From assembly GCF_002303885.1 (NCBI RefSeq), contig NZ_MRCM01000012.1:62001-126000 (forward strand): 64,000 bases of DNA, written 5' to 3'. The DNA is from Flavobacterium sp. ACN2. GTDB taxonomy: Bacteria; Bacteroidota; Bacteroidia; Flavobacteriales; Flavobacteriaceae. This document shows, in pieces, positions 35,286 through 44,122 of this stretch. The notes below the pieces were generated by a model, which saw only the letters and a program-made list of their open reading frames with translations, was not told where the DNA came from and ran no database searches. Both the position numbers and the translations under genes were made by a program. Position 1 is the stretch's first letter. Every line of letters starts with the position of its first letter.

Positions 35286-36251
35286 ATGAGTACTATTCCT
35301 TGGCAAGACAGACCCGAAAACAGTAAAGATGTAATGTGGAGATATTCTGAGAATCCAATTATCGACAGATATTCGATTCCTTCATCAAACAGTATATTCA
35401 ATAGTGCAGTTGTACCTTTTGGAGACGGATATGCTGGGGTTTTCAGATGTGATAATAAAGCAGTTCAGATGAATATTTTTGCTGGTTTCAGTAAAGATGG
35501 TATCAATTGGGACATTAACCACGAACCAATTGAGATGAAATCTGGAAATACAGAAATGATTGAATCGGCTTATAAATACGATCCGCGAGTGGTTTGGATC
35601 GAAGATCGTTACTGGATTACTTGGTGTAACGGTTACAACGGACCAACAATTGGTATTGGTTACACTTTCGATTTTAAAGAATTTTTCCAATGTGAAAATG
35701 CCTTTTTACCATTCAACAGAAACGGAGTCTTATTCCCACAAAAAATCAACGGTAAATATGCTATGTTAAGCCGTCCAAGTGATAATGGCCACACGCCATT
35801 TGGAGATATTTGGATTAGCTACAGCCCAGATATGAAATATTGGGGAGAACATAGATTGGTTATGAAACCAAGTCCGTTTGAAAAAAGTGCTTGGCAATGT
35901 ACAAAAGTTGGAGCAGGACCAATCCCGATTTTAACTGAAGAAGGATGGTTAATGATTTACCACGGAGTTATTAATACTTGCAACGGTTTCCGTTATGCAA
36001 TGGGTTCAGCGCTTTTAGATGTTAATTCGCCAGACCAAGTAAAATACAGAACGCAACCTTATTTATTAGGCCCAGCAGAGACTTATGAAATGGTTGGAGA
36101 TGTGCCAAACGTAGTATTCCCTTGCGCTGCTTTACACGATATTGAAGAAGATAAATTAGCAGTTTATTACGGTGCAGCAGATACACATGTTGCTATCGCT
36201 TTCGGAAAATTAAGTGAAGTAATTCAGTTTACAAAAGATAATAGTTTATAA
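35286..36251 (+). CDS. GH130 mannoside phosphorylase-like protein
   Basis: A 321-aa protein without a signal peptide, so cytoplasmic. The five-bladed propeller motifs of GH130 are visible: NPIIDRYSIPSSNSIFNSAVVPFGDGYAGVFR, ESAYKYDPRVVWIEDRYWITW with the catalytic Asp99, NGVLFPQKINGKYAMLSRPSDNGHTPFGDIWISYSPD, and GAGPIPILTEEGWLMIYHG. These match the subgroup containing beta-1,4-mannosyl-N-acetylglucosamine phosphorylases of N-glycan pathways (for example Bacteroides thetaiotaomicron BT1033, from memory). Expected reaction: phosphorolysis of Man-beta-1,4-GlcNAc to mannose-1-phosphate and GlcNAc. The next gene starts 7 bp later. Substrate is inferred. Confidence 0.85.
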   Translation: MSTIPWQDRPENSKDVMWRYSENPIIDRYSIPSSNSIFNSAVVPFGDGYAGVFRCDNKAVQMNIFAGFSKDGINWDINHEPIEMKSGNTEMIESAYKYDPRVVWIEDRYWITWCNGYNGPTIGIGYTFDFKEFFQCENAFLPFNRNGVLFPQKINGKYAMLSRPSDNGHTPFGDIWISYSPDMKYWGEHRLVMKPSPFEKSAWQCTKVGAGPIPILTEEGWLMIYHGVINTCNGFRYAMGSALLDVNSPDQVKYRTQPYLLGPAETYEMVGDVPNVVFPCAALHDIEEDKLAVYYGAADTHVAIAFGKLSEVIQFTKDNSL

Positions 36252-36258
36252 TATAAAG

Positions 36259-37326
36259 ATGCATAGTAGAAGTAAATTATTGTCCCTTGCCGTTTTTTTT
36301 GTTGGTTTGATGGGTTATTCGCAATCTGAAAAAGAGGTTACACCAAAAAGTTATATTGCGTATAAGACTTCAAAGGAAATTGTTATTGACGGAGACGGGG
36401 CAGATAAAGACTGGGAAAAAGCAACTTGGACAACACCTTTTGTCGACATAGAAGGCGTTGAAAAACCAAAATACAATACTCAGGTCAAAATGCTTTGGGA
36501 CGATAATTACTACTATATCCTGGCAAAAATGGAAGAGCCTCACGTTTGGGCAAACCTAAGACAACGCGATACGATTATTTTTTATAATAATGATTTTGAG
36601 GTTTTTATTGATCCAGATAATGATACTCACAATTATTATGAATTAGAAATAAATGCGTTAAACACCGCTTGGGATTTATTTATTAATAAACCTTACAGAG
36701 AAAAAAATACGGTTTTAAACGATTGGAATATTACAGATTTAAAATCGGCTGTAAAGATTGATGGAACTTTAAATAATGCTTCAGATATTGATAAAGGCTG
36801 GACATTAGAAATTGCAATTCCGTGGTCGGTTTATAAAACATCTTATTTCGACGATATTGTTCCGAAAGATAAATTTTGGAAAGTCAATTTCTCTAGAGTG
36901 AATTGGCAGCATTCAGTTATCGACGGAAAATACGAACGCAAAAAAGATTCAGAAGGAAAATTTCTCCCAGAATACAATTGGGTTTGGTCGCCTATGGGAG
37001 TGATAAATATGCATGAGCCCGAAAAATGGGCTTATGTATACTTCTCTTCTAAAGAAAGCGATGATAAATTTTCAATTCCGCAGGAAGAAAAAGTAAAATG
37101 GGAACTGTATACTTTGTACCGCGCTCAAAAAAGATATTTCGAAAAGAATAAATCTTGGGCAAAATCGTTGCAAAGTATCAGTAAAAAAAATATAGTGGTT
37201 GACGGAAAGACTTTAAAGCCAATTTTAGAAAATCATTCATCAGGATTTAATATCTTGGTAAAAAGTCCTTTTTCAAACAAAACCTTAATAATTAAAGAAG
37301 ATGGTAAAATTATTACGAACGAATAA
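36259..37326 (+). CDS. Exported CBM9/DOMON-like carbohydrate-binding protein
   Basis: A 355-aa exported protein (signal peptide to MGYSQ). The N-terminal two thirds (about 25-240: SYIAYKTSKEIVIDGDGADKDWEKATWTTPFVDIEG, VKMLWDDNYYYILAKMEEPHVWA, IIFYNNDFEVFIDPDNDTHNYYELEINALNTAWDLFI, WTLEIAIPWSVY) reads as a CBM9-like beta-sandwich. The C-terminal third is not recognised. It lies 7 bp behind the GH130 gene, and its last 26 bp overlap the start of the next gene. That tight coupling suggests the two exported products work together on the same glycan. Confidence 0.82.
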   Translation: MHSRSKLLSLAVFFVGLMGYSQSEKEVTPKSYIAYKTSKEIVIDGDGADKDWEKATWTTPFVDIEGVEKPKYNTQVKMLWDDNYYYILAKMEEPHVWANLRQRDTIIFYNNDFEVFIDPDNDTHNYYELEINALNTAWDLFINKPYREKNTVLNDWNITDLKSAVKIDGTLNNASDIDKGWTLEIAIPWSVYKTSYFDDIVPKDKFWKVNFSRVNWQHSVIDGKYERKKDSEGKFLPEYNWVWSPMGVINMHEPEKWAYVYFSSKESDDKFSIPQEEKVKWELYTLYRAQKRYFEKNKSWAKSLQSISKKNIVVDGKTLKPILENHSSGFNILVKSPFSNKTLIIKEDGKIITNE

Positions 37327-38419
37327 GTTTCAAAAACTATCAAAAGTTTTAGTATTAGCGCTATCGCTGAGTTTATTCTCTTGCGGACAAAAAGAAACCA
37401 AAGATCAGGAAAACGGTAAATTCACTTTTGGTGTTTGGACCACTGCTGACGCTAAAAAGTCGGATTCAGATTATTCTAAAGAATTCAAAAAATACAAAGA
37501 CGGCGGAATCGATGAAGTTTTAATTAACACGCAAACCGATCCGAAACTATTAGCAAGATTAGTTCCGCTTGCAAAAAAAGAAGGACTAAAAGTTCACGCT
37601 TGGATTATGGCAATGAATCGTCCAAACGATTCAATTGCTTTACAGCATCCAGATTGGTATCAAGTAAGCAAAGAAGGAAAATCTTGCTTTGACAATCGTC
37701 CGTATGTAGATTATTACCAATGGCTTTGCCCAACTAAAGAAGAATCTAGAAACCACGTTTTAGGTTTAGTAGAAGGTTTAGCAAAAGTAGAGGGAATTGA
37801 AAGCGTACATTTAGACTACATTCGTTTTCCGGATATTTTCTTGCCAATCAGTTTATTGCCAAAATATAACTTGGTGCAAGATGTAGAATTGCCACAATTT
37901 GATTTCTGTTATTGTGATGCGTGCGTAAGCAAATTCGAAAAAGAACATCATAAAAATCCAAAAAAGAGCCATAATACGTCAATTGATATGGAGTGGAAAA
38001 ACTTCAGATTAAATGCAGTAAAAGCGGTGGTTGACGATGCGTATAAAATTGCTCATAAACACAATAAAAAATTAACGGCAGCAGTATTTCCTTATCCCGA
38101 AATGGCAGATCATATGGTACGCCAGCGTTGGGATAAATGGAATATTGATGGAGTGTATCCAATGATTTATCATAGTTTTTATGATGAAGAAATTGACTGG
38201 GTAGGTTATGCAACCAAACAAGGTGTAGCCGATTTAGAAGGAAAACAAACGAAAGTAAATACAGGAATTTATATTCCAGGTTTAAAATCGGATGCAGAAT
38301 TGAAAGAAGCGATTTTAGAAGCTAAGAAAAATGGTGCAACAGGAGTTTCATTTTTTGACGGAAATGCTTTATCAGACAGTAATTTAAAAACAATTAAGTC
38401 GGTAAAAGCGTCGTTGTAG
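37301..38419 (+). CDS. TIM-barrel lipoprotein related to GHL10/DUF4015-type hydrolases
   Basis: A 372-aa lipoprotein (LSLSLFSC lipobox, Cys27). The start at 37301 overlaps the preceding gene by 26 bp, and it is the only ATG that keeps the signal sequence. Barrel strands are clear: FTFGVWTTAD, EVLINTQTDPKLLARLVPLAKKEGLKVHAWIMAMN, IESVHLDYIRFPD, KKLTAAVFPYPEMADHMVRQRWDKWNIDGVYPMIYH and TKVNTGIYIPG. The DYIRFP motif (Asp172) is shared with the putative hydrolase families PF02638 and PF13200. It also has a Cys pair in FCYCDACVSKFEK. No activity is assigned; the context next to GH130, CBM9 and glycosylasparaginase makes an N-glycan-directed role plausible. Confidence 0.6.
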   Translation: MVKLLRTNKFQKLSKVLVLALSLSLFSCGQKETKDQENGKFTFGVWTTADAKKSDSDYSKEFKKYKDGGIDEVLINTQTDPKLLARLVPLAKKEGLKVHAWIMAMNRPNDSIALQHPDWYQVSKEGKSCFDNRPYVDYYQWLCPTKEESRNHVLGLVEGLAKVEGIESVHLDYIRFPDIFLPISLLPKYNLVQDVELPQFDFCYCDACVSKFEKEHHKNPKKSHNTSIDMEWKNFRLNAVKAVVDDAYKIAHKHNKKLTAAVFPYPEMADHMVRQRWDKWNIDGVYPMIYHSFYDEEIDWVGYATKQGVADLEGKQTKVNTGIYIPGLKSDAELKEAILEAKKNGATGVSFFDGNALSDSNLKTIKSVKASL

Positions 38420-38510
38420 TCGATTTTACTGGGATTAAAAATTATTACTGATTAATTTAGCAACATGAAGAACAATTAGTTTCTGAAAGTTGAATTAAAA
38501 CCAAAAAGAC

Positions 38511-39533
38511 ATGTCAAATAGAAGAGATTTTATTAAGAAAACCACTTTAGGCACTTTAGCCATTAGTTCTGTTTTGGGTGTAAGCGGATTTGCTGCAAAT
38601 CACGAAAATGAACCAGAAGCTGAATCAAAAGATAAAAAACAGACCAAACCAATTATCATCTCGACATGGAATCATGGTTTGCCTGCAAATAAAGAATCTT
38701 GGAAGAATTTAAAAGAAGGAAAATCAGCTTTAGATGCTATCGAAGCTGGAATGAAAATACCTGAAGCCGATCCAACTGTTCGCAGTGTGGGTTATGGAGG
38801 ATATCCTGACCGCGAAGGGAAAGTGACTCTTGATGCGTGTATCATGGATCATAACAGTAATTGCGGATCTGTTTGTTTCTTGCAAGGAATTAAACACCCC
38901 ATTTCTGTTGCGAAAAGGGTATTACAAAACACGCCACACGTAATGTTAGCAGGGCAAGGAGCCTTGCAATTTGCCTTGTCTGAAGGTTTTAAAGAAGAAA
39001 ATTTATTAACTCCAGAATCTGAAAAAGACTGGAAAAAATGGCTGGAAGATTCTAAATACAAGCCAGTTATTAATATAGAAAATCACGATACCATAAGCAT
39101 GCTAATGTTAGACCAAGATGGCAATCTTTCTGGCGGATGTACGACAAGTGGTGCTGCTTGGAAGATGCACGGACGCGTCGGTGACTCCCCAATAATCGGC
39201 GCGGGTCTTTTCTTGGACAACGAAGTGGGAGCCGCAGCGGCAACTGGTTTGGGCGAAGCGGTTATTAGAACTGCTGGAAGCGCTATGGTTGTCGAACTGA
39301 TGCGTCAGGGAAAATCGCCTTATGATGCCTGTAAAGAAATCACAGAACGTATTTACAACAAACATAAAAACCACAAAGACATGGAATACCTGCAAGTTGG
39401 TTTTATTGCTTTGAATAAAAACGGAGAATACGCAGGTTACAGCCTAAGGTCAGGATTTAATTACGCCGTTTCTGATGACGCAAAAGGCCACAGAATGGAA
39501 GACGCGAAATTTAAAATGTCTTGGGATAAATAA
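38511..39533 (+). CDS. N4-(beta-N-acetylglucosaminyl)-L-asparaginase (glycosylasparaginase)
   Basis: A 340-aa Ntn-hydrolase that splits the GlcNAc-Asn bond, the last link between an N-glycan and its asparagine. It is made as a precursor that cuts itself before the nucleophilic Thr: here His192-Asp193-Thr194 in NIENHDTISMLMLDQDG, followed by GGCTTSGAAWKMHGRVGDSPIIGAGLFLDNEVGAAAATGLGE. The N-terminal half has ISTWNHGLPANKESW and YGGYPDREGKVTLDACIMD. The signal sequence is twin-arginine-like (NRRDFIKK followed by a hydrophobic stretch), pointing to Tat export. It gives the strongest single clue that the surrounding cluster acts on N-glycoproteins. Confidence 0.93.
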   Translation: MSNRRDFIKKTTLGTLAISSVLGVSGFAANHENEPEAESKDKKQTKPIIISTWNHGLPANKESWKNLKEGKSALDAIEAGMKIPEADPTVRSVGYGGYPDREGKVTLDACIMDHNSNCGSVCFLQGIKHPISVAKRVLQNTPHVMLAGQGALQFALSEGFKEENLLTPESEKDWKKWLEDSKYKPVINIENHDTISMLMLDQDGNLSGGCTTSGAAWKMHGRVGDSPIIGAGLFLDNEVGAAAATGLGEAVIRTAGSAMVVELMRQGKSPYDACKEITERIYNKHKNHKDMEYLQVGFIALNKNGEYAGYSLRSGFNYAVSDDAKGHRMEDAKFKMSWDK

Positions 39534-39546
39534 TTATACCGTTTAG

Positions 39547-39695
39547 AACTTTGTCAAAGTTTGAAACTTTGACAAAGTTTAACGACACAGTTTTGTCATC
39601 CTGAGGAACGAAGGATCACACTAGTTGATCGACAAAGATTGACGAATTTCTTTGAGGAATTCCTAGTGTGATCCTTCGTTCCTCAGGATGACAAA
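39547..39695. repeat. AACTTTGTCAAAGTT dyad and perfect 33-bp inverted repeat
   Basis: AACTTTGTCAAAGTT (39547-39561) and AACTTTGACAAAGTT (39565-39579) are perfect complements with a 3-nt gap. Next, 39592-39624 (TTTGTCATCCTGAGGAACG...) and 39663-39695 are perfectly complementary over 33 bp. The same GTCATCCTGAG family is present at 35068-35170, also preceded by an AACTTTGT dyad. Confidence 0.9.
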
Positions 39696-39765
39696 CAAAA
39701 ACTAAAAAAGTATATCTCTAAAAGTAGCTTTATAAGTAACTGTTAGAGAAACCAAAAAACAAAGA

Positions 39766-42078
39766 ATGAAAAAATTACTATTCCTATTAACCGTAATCAC
39801 TTCAATTTTCTCGGCGAATGCACAGAAAGTTTATACGGAAAATGATATTCGGATCATTCCAAAACCGAGTCAGACTTTTATTAAAACGGGGGTTTTTGAA
39901 TTTACAAGAGATACAAAGTTTGTAGTAAACGGTGATTTCCAAAAAGATGCTGCAAATGCTTTGGCATCAAAATTTGAGACCGCTGCAGGATGGAGACCAG
40001 AAGTTACCACAAAAGCTCCTGCGAGTAATTATGTTTTATTAAAAACAGATCCGAACTTAAAAAATGAAGCTTACGTTTTGGATGTAAATCCAACTAATAT
40101 TGTGATTTCTGCTAAAGGAAATAATGGATTTTTATATGCTTTAGAAAGTGTTAGACAATTGCTTCCTGAAGCCATCGAAAGTAAATTTGCGATTAGTTCT
40201 GCAAAATGGCAAATTCCAAGCTTGACCATTAATGATGAGCCTCGTTTTAAATGGAGAGGTTTAATGTTGGATTTATCACGTCATTTCTTCGATAAAAATT
40301 ATGTTTTAGCTACAATCGATCGTTTGGCAGCCCATAAAATGAATGTTCTGCACATGCATTTAGTTGACGATCAAGGCTGGAGAATTGAAATTAAAAAATA
40401 TCCAAAACTAACAGAAGTTGGGGCTTGGAGAGTAGATCAGGAAAATGTTTCTTGGAATGCCAGATTAACGACAAATCCAGATGAAAAAGGAACTTACGGC
40501 GGATTTTTTACGCAAGACGAATTAAAAGAAATCGTAAAATATGCAGCAACAAAAGGAGTTGAAGTAATTCCAGAAATCGAAATGCCGGCTCACGTGAGCA
40601 GTGCCATTGCAGCTTATCCAGAATTAGCTTGTTTCAACCAGAGAATTGGTGTGCCGTCAGGCGGAGTTTGGCCTTTAACAGATATTTATTGTGCTGGAAA
40701 AGAAACTACGTTCGAATTTTTACAAAATGTAATTGATGAAGTAATTACCATTTTCCCTTCAAAATACATTCATATTGGTGGAGACGAAGCGACTAAAACC
40801 AATTGGGCAAAATGTCCACACTGCCAAAAAAGAATCAAAGACGAGCGTTTGAAAAGTGTTGACGAATTACAGAGCTACTTTGTAAAACGCATGGAAAAAT
40901 ATATCAATTCAAAAGGTAAAAAAGTTATCGGTTGGGATGAAATTTTAGAAGGCGGTTTAGCTCCAGATGCGACAGTAATGAGCTGGAGAGGAACGAAAGG
41001 CGGAATTGAAGCAGCAGATCAAGGTCACGATGTAATTATGACACCAGAAACGCCTTGCTATTTCAACTTTTACCAAGGGCCTCAAAACGAAGAACCTTTG
41101 GCTTTTGATGCTTATAATCCGTTAAGCGAAGTATACAAATTTGATCCTGTAGTTTCAACTATGACACCTCAGGAAGCTGCGCACGTATTAGGAGGACAAG
41201 CCAATTTATGGGCAGAACATATCGCGGGACCAAAAGATTCTGAATATATGATTTTCCCGAGATTAGCGGCTTTGTCAGAAACCTTATGGAGTCCGAAAGA
41301 GAAGCGTAATTGGAATGATTTTACAGCAAGATTGTTTTCAATGTTTAAACGTTATGATTATCAGGGATTAAATTATGCAAAAAGTGCTTATTTGGTAACC
41401 GCTTCTTCAACAGCAGATTTGGCTAATAAACAAGTGAAAGTGGAATTGAAAAATGAATTTCCAAATCCAGATATTCGCTATGTTTTAGGAAACCAAAGTA
41501 TTGATCATCATGCTATAAAATATACGACTCCAATTGAAATCAAAGAAACAACAGTTTTAAAAGCTTCTTTATTTCAAGACGAAAAACCAGTTGGAAAAAC
41601 ATTTACAGATACGATTGTTTTCCATAAAGGATTTGCAAAAAAAGTGAAATACTTAACACCTTTCAACCAGAGTTATAAAGGAGATGCTAATACAATGGTA
41701 AATGCCATTCGCGGAAGCAAAAATTTCCATGACGGACAATGGCAGGCTTGGCTGGTTAATGATATGGAATTGGTAATTGATTTGGAGAAAGTAGAAAGTA
41801 TAGAACAAGTTACAGTTGGGGCTTTAGAAAGTCAAGGCGCTGGAGTTAATTTCCCAATTCAAGTAAAAGTGTTGATTTCTACAGACGGAATTAAATATAC
41901 GCAAGTGGGTAAAATAATGCGTCCGTATGCGGTAAATCCAGTTCCGGAATTGAAAGATTTCAAAATCAATTTCCAAAAACAAAATGCACGTTTTGTAAAA
42001 GTAATTGGAGGCAACTTAAAGAAAAGTCCAAAAGGAGAAAGCTCTTGGTTGTTTGTAGATGAAATTTTGGTGAATTAA
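39766..42078 (+). CDS. GH20 beta-N-acetylhexosaminidase
   Basis: A 770-aa exported exo-beta-hexosaminidase (signal peptide to IFSANAQ). Layout: N-terminal GH20b alpha/beta domain (about 25-160), catalytic barrel (about 165-520) with RGLMLDLSRHFFDKNYVLATIDRLA, HMHLVDDQGWRIEIKKYP and the catalytic pair Asp340-Glu341 in HIGGDEATKTNW, then a chitobiase-type Ig-like piece (about 545-610) and an F5/8-type C domain (about 620-770). Substrate-assisted catalysis releases terminal GlcNAc (or GalNAc). In this locus it would remove antennary GlcNAc and possibly split the chitobiose core. The 232-bp upstream gap has a large hairpin. Confidence 0.95.
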   Translation: MKKLLFLLTVITSIFSANAQKVYTENDIRIIPKPSQTFIKTGVFEFTRDTKFVVNGDFQKDAANALASKFETAAGWRPEVTTKAPASNYVLLKTDPNLKNEAYVLDVNPTNIVISAKGNNGFLYALESVRQLLPEAIESKFAISSAKWQIPSLTINDEPRFKWRGLMLDLSRHFFDKNYVLATIDRLAAHKMNVLHMHLVDDQGWRIEIKKYPKLTEVGAWRVDQENVSWNARLTTNPDEKGTYGGFFTQDELKEIVKYAATKGVEVIPEIEMPAHVSSAIAAYPELACFNQRIGVPSGGVWPLTDIYCAGKETTFEFLQNVIDEVITIFPSKYIHIGGDEATKTNWAKCPHCQKRIKDERLKSVDELQSYFVKRMEKYINSKGKKVIGWDEILEGGLAPDATVMSWRGTKGGIEAADQGHDVIMTPETPCYFNFYQGPQNEEPLAFDAYNPLSEVYKFDPVVSTMTPQEAAHVLGGQANLWAEHIAGPKDSEYMIFPRLAALSETLWSPKEKRNWNDFTARLFSMFKRYDYQGLNYAKSAYLVTASSTADLANKQVKVELKNEFPNPDIRYVLGNQSIDHHAIKYTTPIEIKETTVLKASLFQDEKPVGKTFTDTIVFHKGFAKKVKYLTPFNQSYKGDANTMVNAIRGSKNFHDGQWQAWLVNDMELVIDLEKVESIEQVTVGALESQGAGVNFPIQVKVLISTDGIKYTQVGKIMRPYAVNPVPELKDFKINFQKQNARFVKVIGGNLKKSPKGESSWLFVDEILVN

Positions 42079-42082
42079 ATAT

Positions 42083-42165
42083 TTTTAAACACATAGAAAC
42101 ATAGATTCTTTTTCTTTTGAAACTTGGTATAAGAGTTTAGAAAGAAACTAGTTTCTAACACATAG
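42083..42165. repeat. ACACATAGAAACATAG-family element
   Basis: TTTTTAAACACATAGAAACATAG (42083-42105) and AGAAACTAGTTTCTAACACATAG (42143-42165) repeat, in direct orientation, the left portion of the element at 34884-34960. The distal right arm is missing here. Confidence 0.7.
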
Positions 42166-42214
42166 CTTAACGTGAAATGCTTGTTAAGTTTATAAATGTA
42201 TAATCTGAAAAAGA

Positions 42215-44068
42215 ATGAATAAGATATTATTTAAGCTCGGAGTATTATTGATTTGCTTGATGCCGTTTTTTACTATGGCACAAAGCAAAGGATTTTCTAT
42301 TTCTAATGGAGAATTTAAACAAGATGGGAAAATTATTAAAATACATTCGGGAGAAATGCACTATGAGCGTATTCCTAAAGAATATTGGAAACATAGGTTG
42401 CAAATGATTAAGGCTATGGGATTGAATACCGTGGCAACCTATGTGTTTTGGAATTATCACGAAGTAGAGCCAGGTGTATGGGATTTTAAAACAGGAAATA
42501 AAAATTTAGCAGAATTTGTACGTCTTGCTAAAAGCGAAGGATTGTATGTGATTCTTAGACCAGGTCCGTATGCATGTGGCGAGTGGGAATTTGGAGGATA
42601 CCCTTGGTGGTTGCAAAATAATCCAGATTTAGTAATTCGTACCAATAACAAAGCATTTTTAGAAGCTTGCAAAACCTATCTAGAACATTTGTATGCAGAG
42701 GTAAAAGGACTTTTTGCTAACCAAGGAGGACCTATTATTATGGTTCAGGCTGAAAATGAGTTTGGTTCTTATGTTTCACAAAGAACCGATATTAGTGCTG
42801 AGGATCATAAAGCGTACAAAACTGCAATTTACAATATGCTTAAAGAAACGGGGTTTCCAGAGCCTTTTTTTACTTCTGACGGTACTTGGCTGTTTGAAGG
42901 CGGTGCTGTTGAAGGCGTGCTTCCAACTGCAAATGGGGAATCTAATATAGAAAATTTAAAGAAACAGGTTGATAAATACCATAAAGGGCAAGGGCCTTAC
43001 ATGGTAGCAGAGTTTTATTCTGGCTGGTTGGATCATTGGGCAGAACCATTTATTAAAATTGGATCTGAAGAGATTGCAAGTCAAACTAAAAAGTACCTTG
43101 ATGCAGGTGTTTCTTTTAATTATTATATGGTTCACGGTGGTACTAATTTTGGATTTACCTCTGGAGCAAATTATAATGAGGAAAGTGATATTCAGCCAGA
43201 TATTACAAGCTATGATTATGATGCTCCTATTAGCGAAGCAGGTTGGGCAACACCAAAATTCATGGCTATTCGTGAAGTAATGCAAAAGTATTCTAAAACA
43301 AAATTAGCTCCGATTCCAGAGAAAATACCAGTTGCAAAATATCCTAATCAGCCGATCAAATCGAGTATGGATGTTTTGAGTTGGATCAAAAAAGAAAAAG
43401 CGGTTGTAAATGACCAGCCTTTAACATTTGAAAAGTTAGGTCAGGGAAATGGATATGTTTTGTATCGAAAAAGATTTACACAACCAATTTCTTCTGGCAA
43501 ATTAAAGATTGAGGGATTGAGAGACTTTGCTACAGTTTATGTAAACGGAGTTAAGGTGGGTGAATTGAATAGAGTTTTCAAAAATTACGAGTTGACAATT
43601 TCTATTCCTTTTAACGGTATTTTAGAAATTCTAGTTGAAAATATGGGACGTATTAATTACGGAGCCGAAATAGTGCATAATACGAAAGGAATTATTTCTC
43701 CAGTATTTATTAATGAATATGAAATTAGTGGTGGATGGGAAATGTATAAAATGCCAATGAGTGAAGTTCCTGTTATTAAAAATGAAACGATAAAGCCAGG
43801 ACGTCCAGTTTTATATGAATCTACAGTTAACATAGATAAACCAGCCGATACTTTTCTTGATATGTCTGCTTGGGGAAAAGGAATTGTATTTGTTAACGGC
43901 CACAATCTTGGTCGCTACTGGAAAGTAGGCCCGCAGCAAACGCTTTATGTACCAGGATGCTGGTTGAAAGCGGGCGAGAATAAATTTGTTGTATTGGAGC
44001 AGCTTAATGAAAATAACCAAACAGAATTAACTTTTACAGATCAACCGATACTTGATAAATTAAATTAA
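42215..44068 (+). CDS. GH35 beta-galactosidase
   Basis: A 617-aa exported retaining beta-galactosidase (signal peptide to FFTMAQ). The barrel (about 22-340) shows IHSGEMHYERIPKEYWKHRLQMIKAMGLNTVATYVFWNYHE, LRPGPYACGEWEFGGYPWWL, the acid/base Glu182 in VQAENEFGSY and the nucleophile Glu266 in MVAEFYSGWLDHW, then MVHGGTNFGF. Two beta domains follow (about 395-600), the last with FVNGHNLGRYWKVGPQQTLYVPG. GH35 enzymes commonly cut beta-1,3-galactose, the linkage in Lewis-a antennae of plant N-glycans; that link is inference. It lies 54 bp ahead of a GH29 gene, likely in one operon. Confidence 0.95.
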   Translation: MNKILFKLGVLLICLMPFFTMAQSKGFSISNGEFKQDGKIIKIHSGEMHYERIPKEYWKHRLQMIKAMGLNTVATYVFWNYHEVEPGVWDFKTGNKNLAEFVRLAKSEGLYVILRPGPYACGEWEFGGYPWWLQNNPDLVIRTNNKAFLEACKTYLEHLYAEVKGLFANQGGPIIMVQAENEFGSYVSQRTDISAEDHKAYKTAIYNMLKETGFPEPFFTSDGTWLFEGGAVEGVLPTANGESNIENLKKQVDKYHKGQGPYMVAEFYSGWLDHWAEPFIKIGSEEIASQTKKYLDAGVSFNYYMVHGGTNFGFTSGANYNEESDIQPDITSYDYDAPISEAGWATPKFMAIREVMQKYSKTKLAPIPEKIPVAKYPNQPIKSSMDVLSWIKKEKAVVNDQPLTFEKLGQGNGYVLYRKRFTQPISSGKLKIEGLRDFATVYVNGVKVGELNRVFKNYELTISIPFNGILEILVENMGRINYGAEIVHNTKGIISPVFINEYEISGGWEMYKMPMSEVPVIKNETIKPGRPVLYESTVNIDKPADTFLDMSAWGKGIVFVNGHNLGRYWKVGPQQTLYVPGCWLKAGENKFVVLEQLNENNQTELTFTDQPILDKLN

Positions 44069-44122
44069 GATTACCTATTAAACCAGAAAACAAAGAATAA
44101 TAAATTATAAATTAGATTAAAG

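Noticed and set aside
39592..39695. Insertion sequence with terminal inverted repeats
   Set aside because: Only 38 bp separate the arms and there is no transposase frame.
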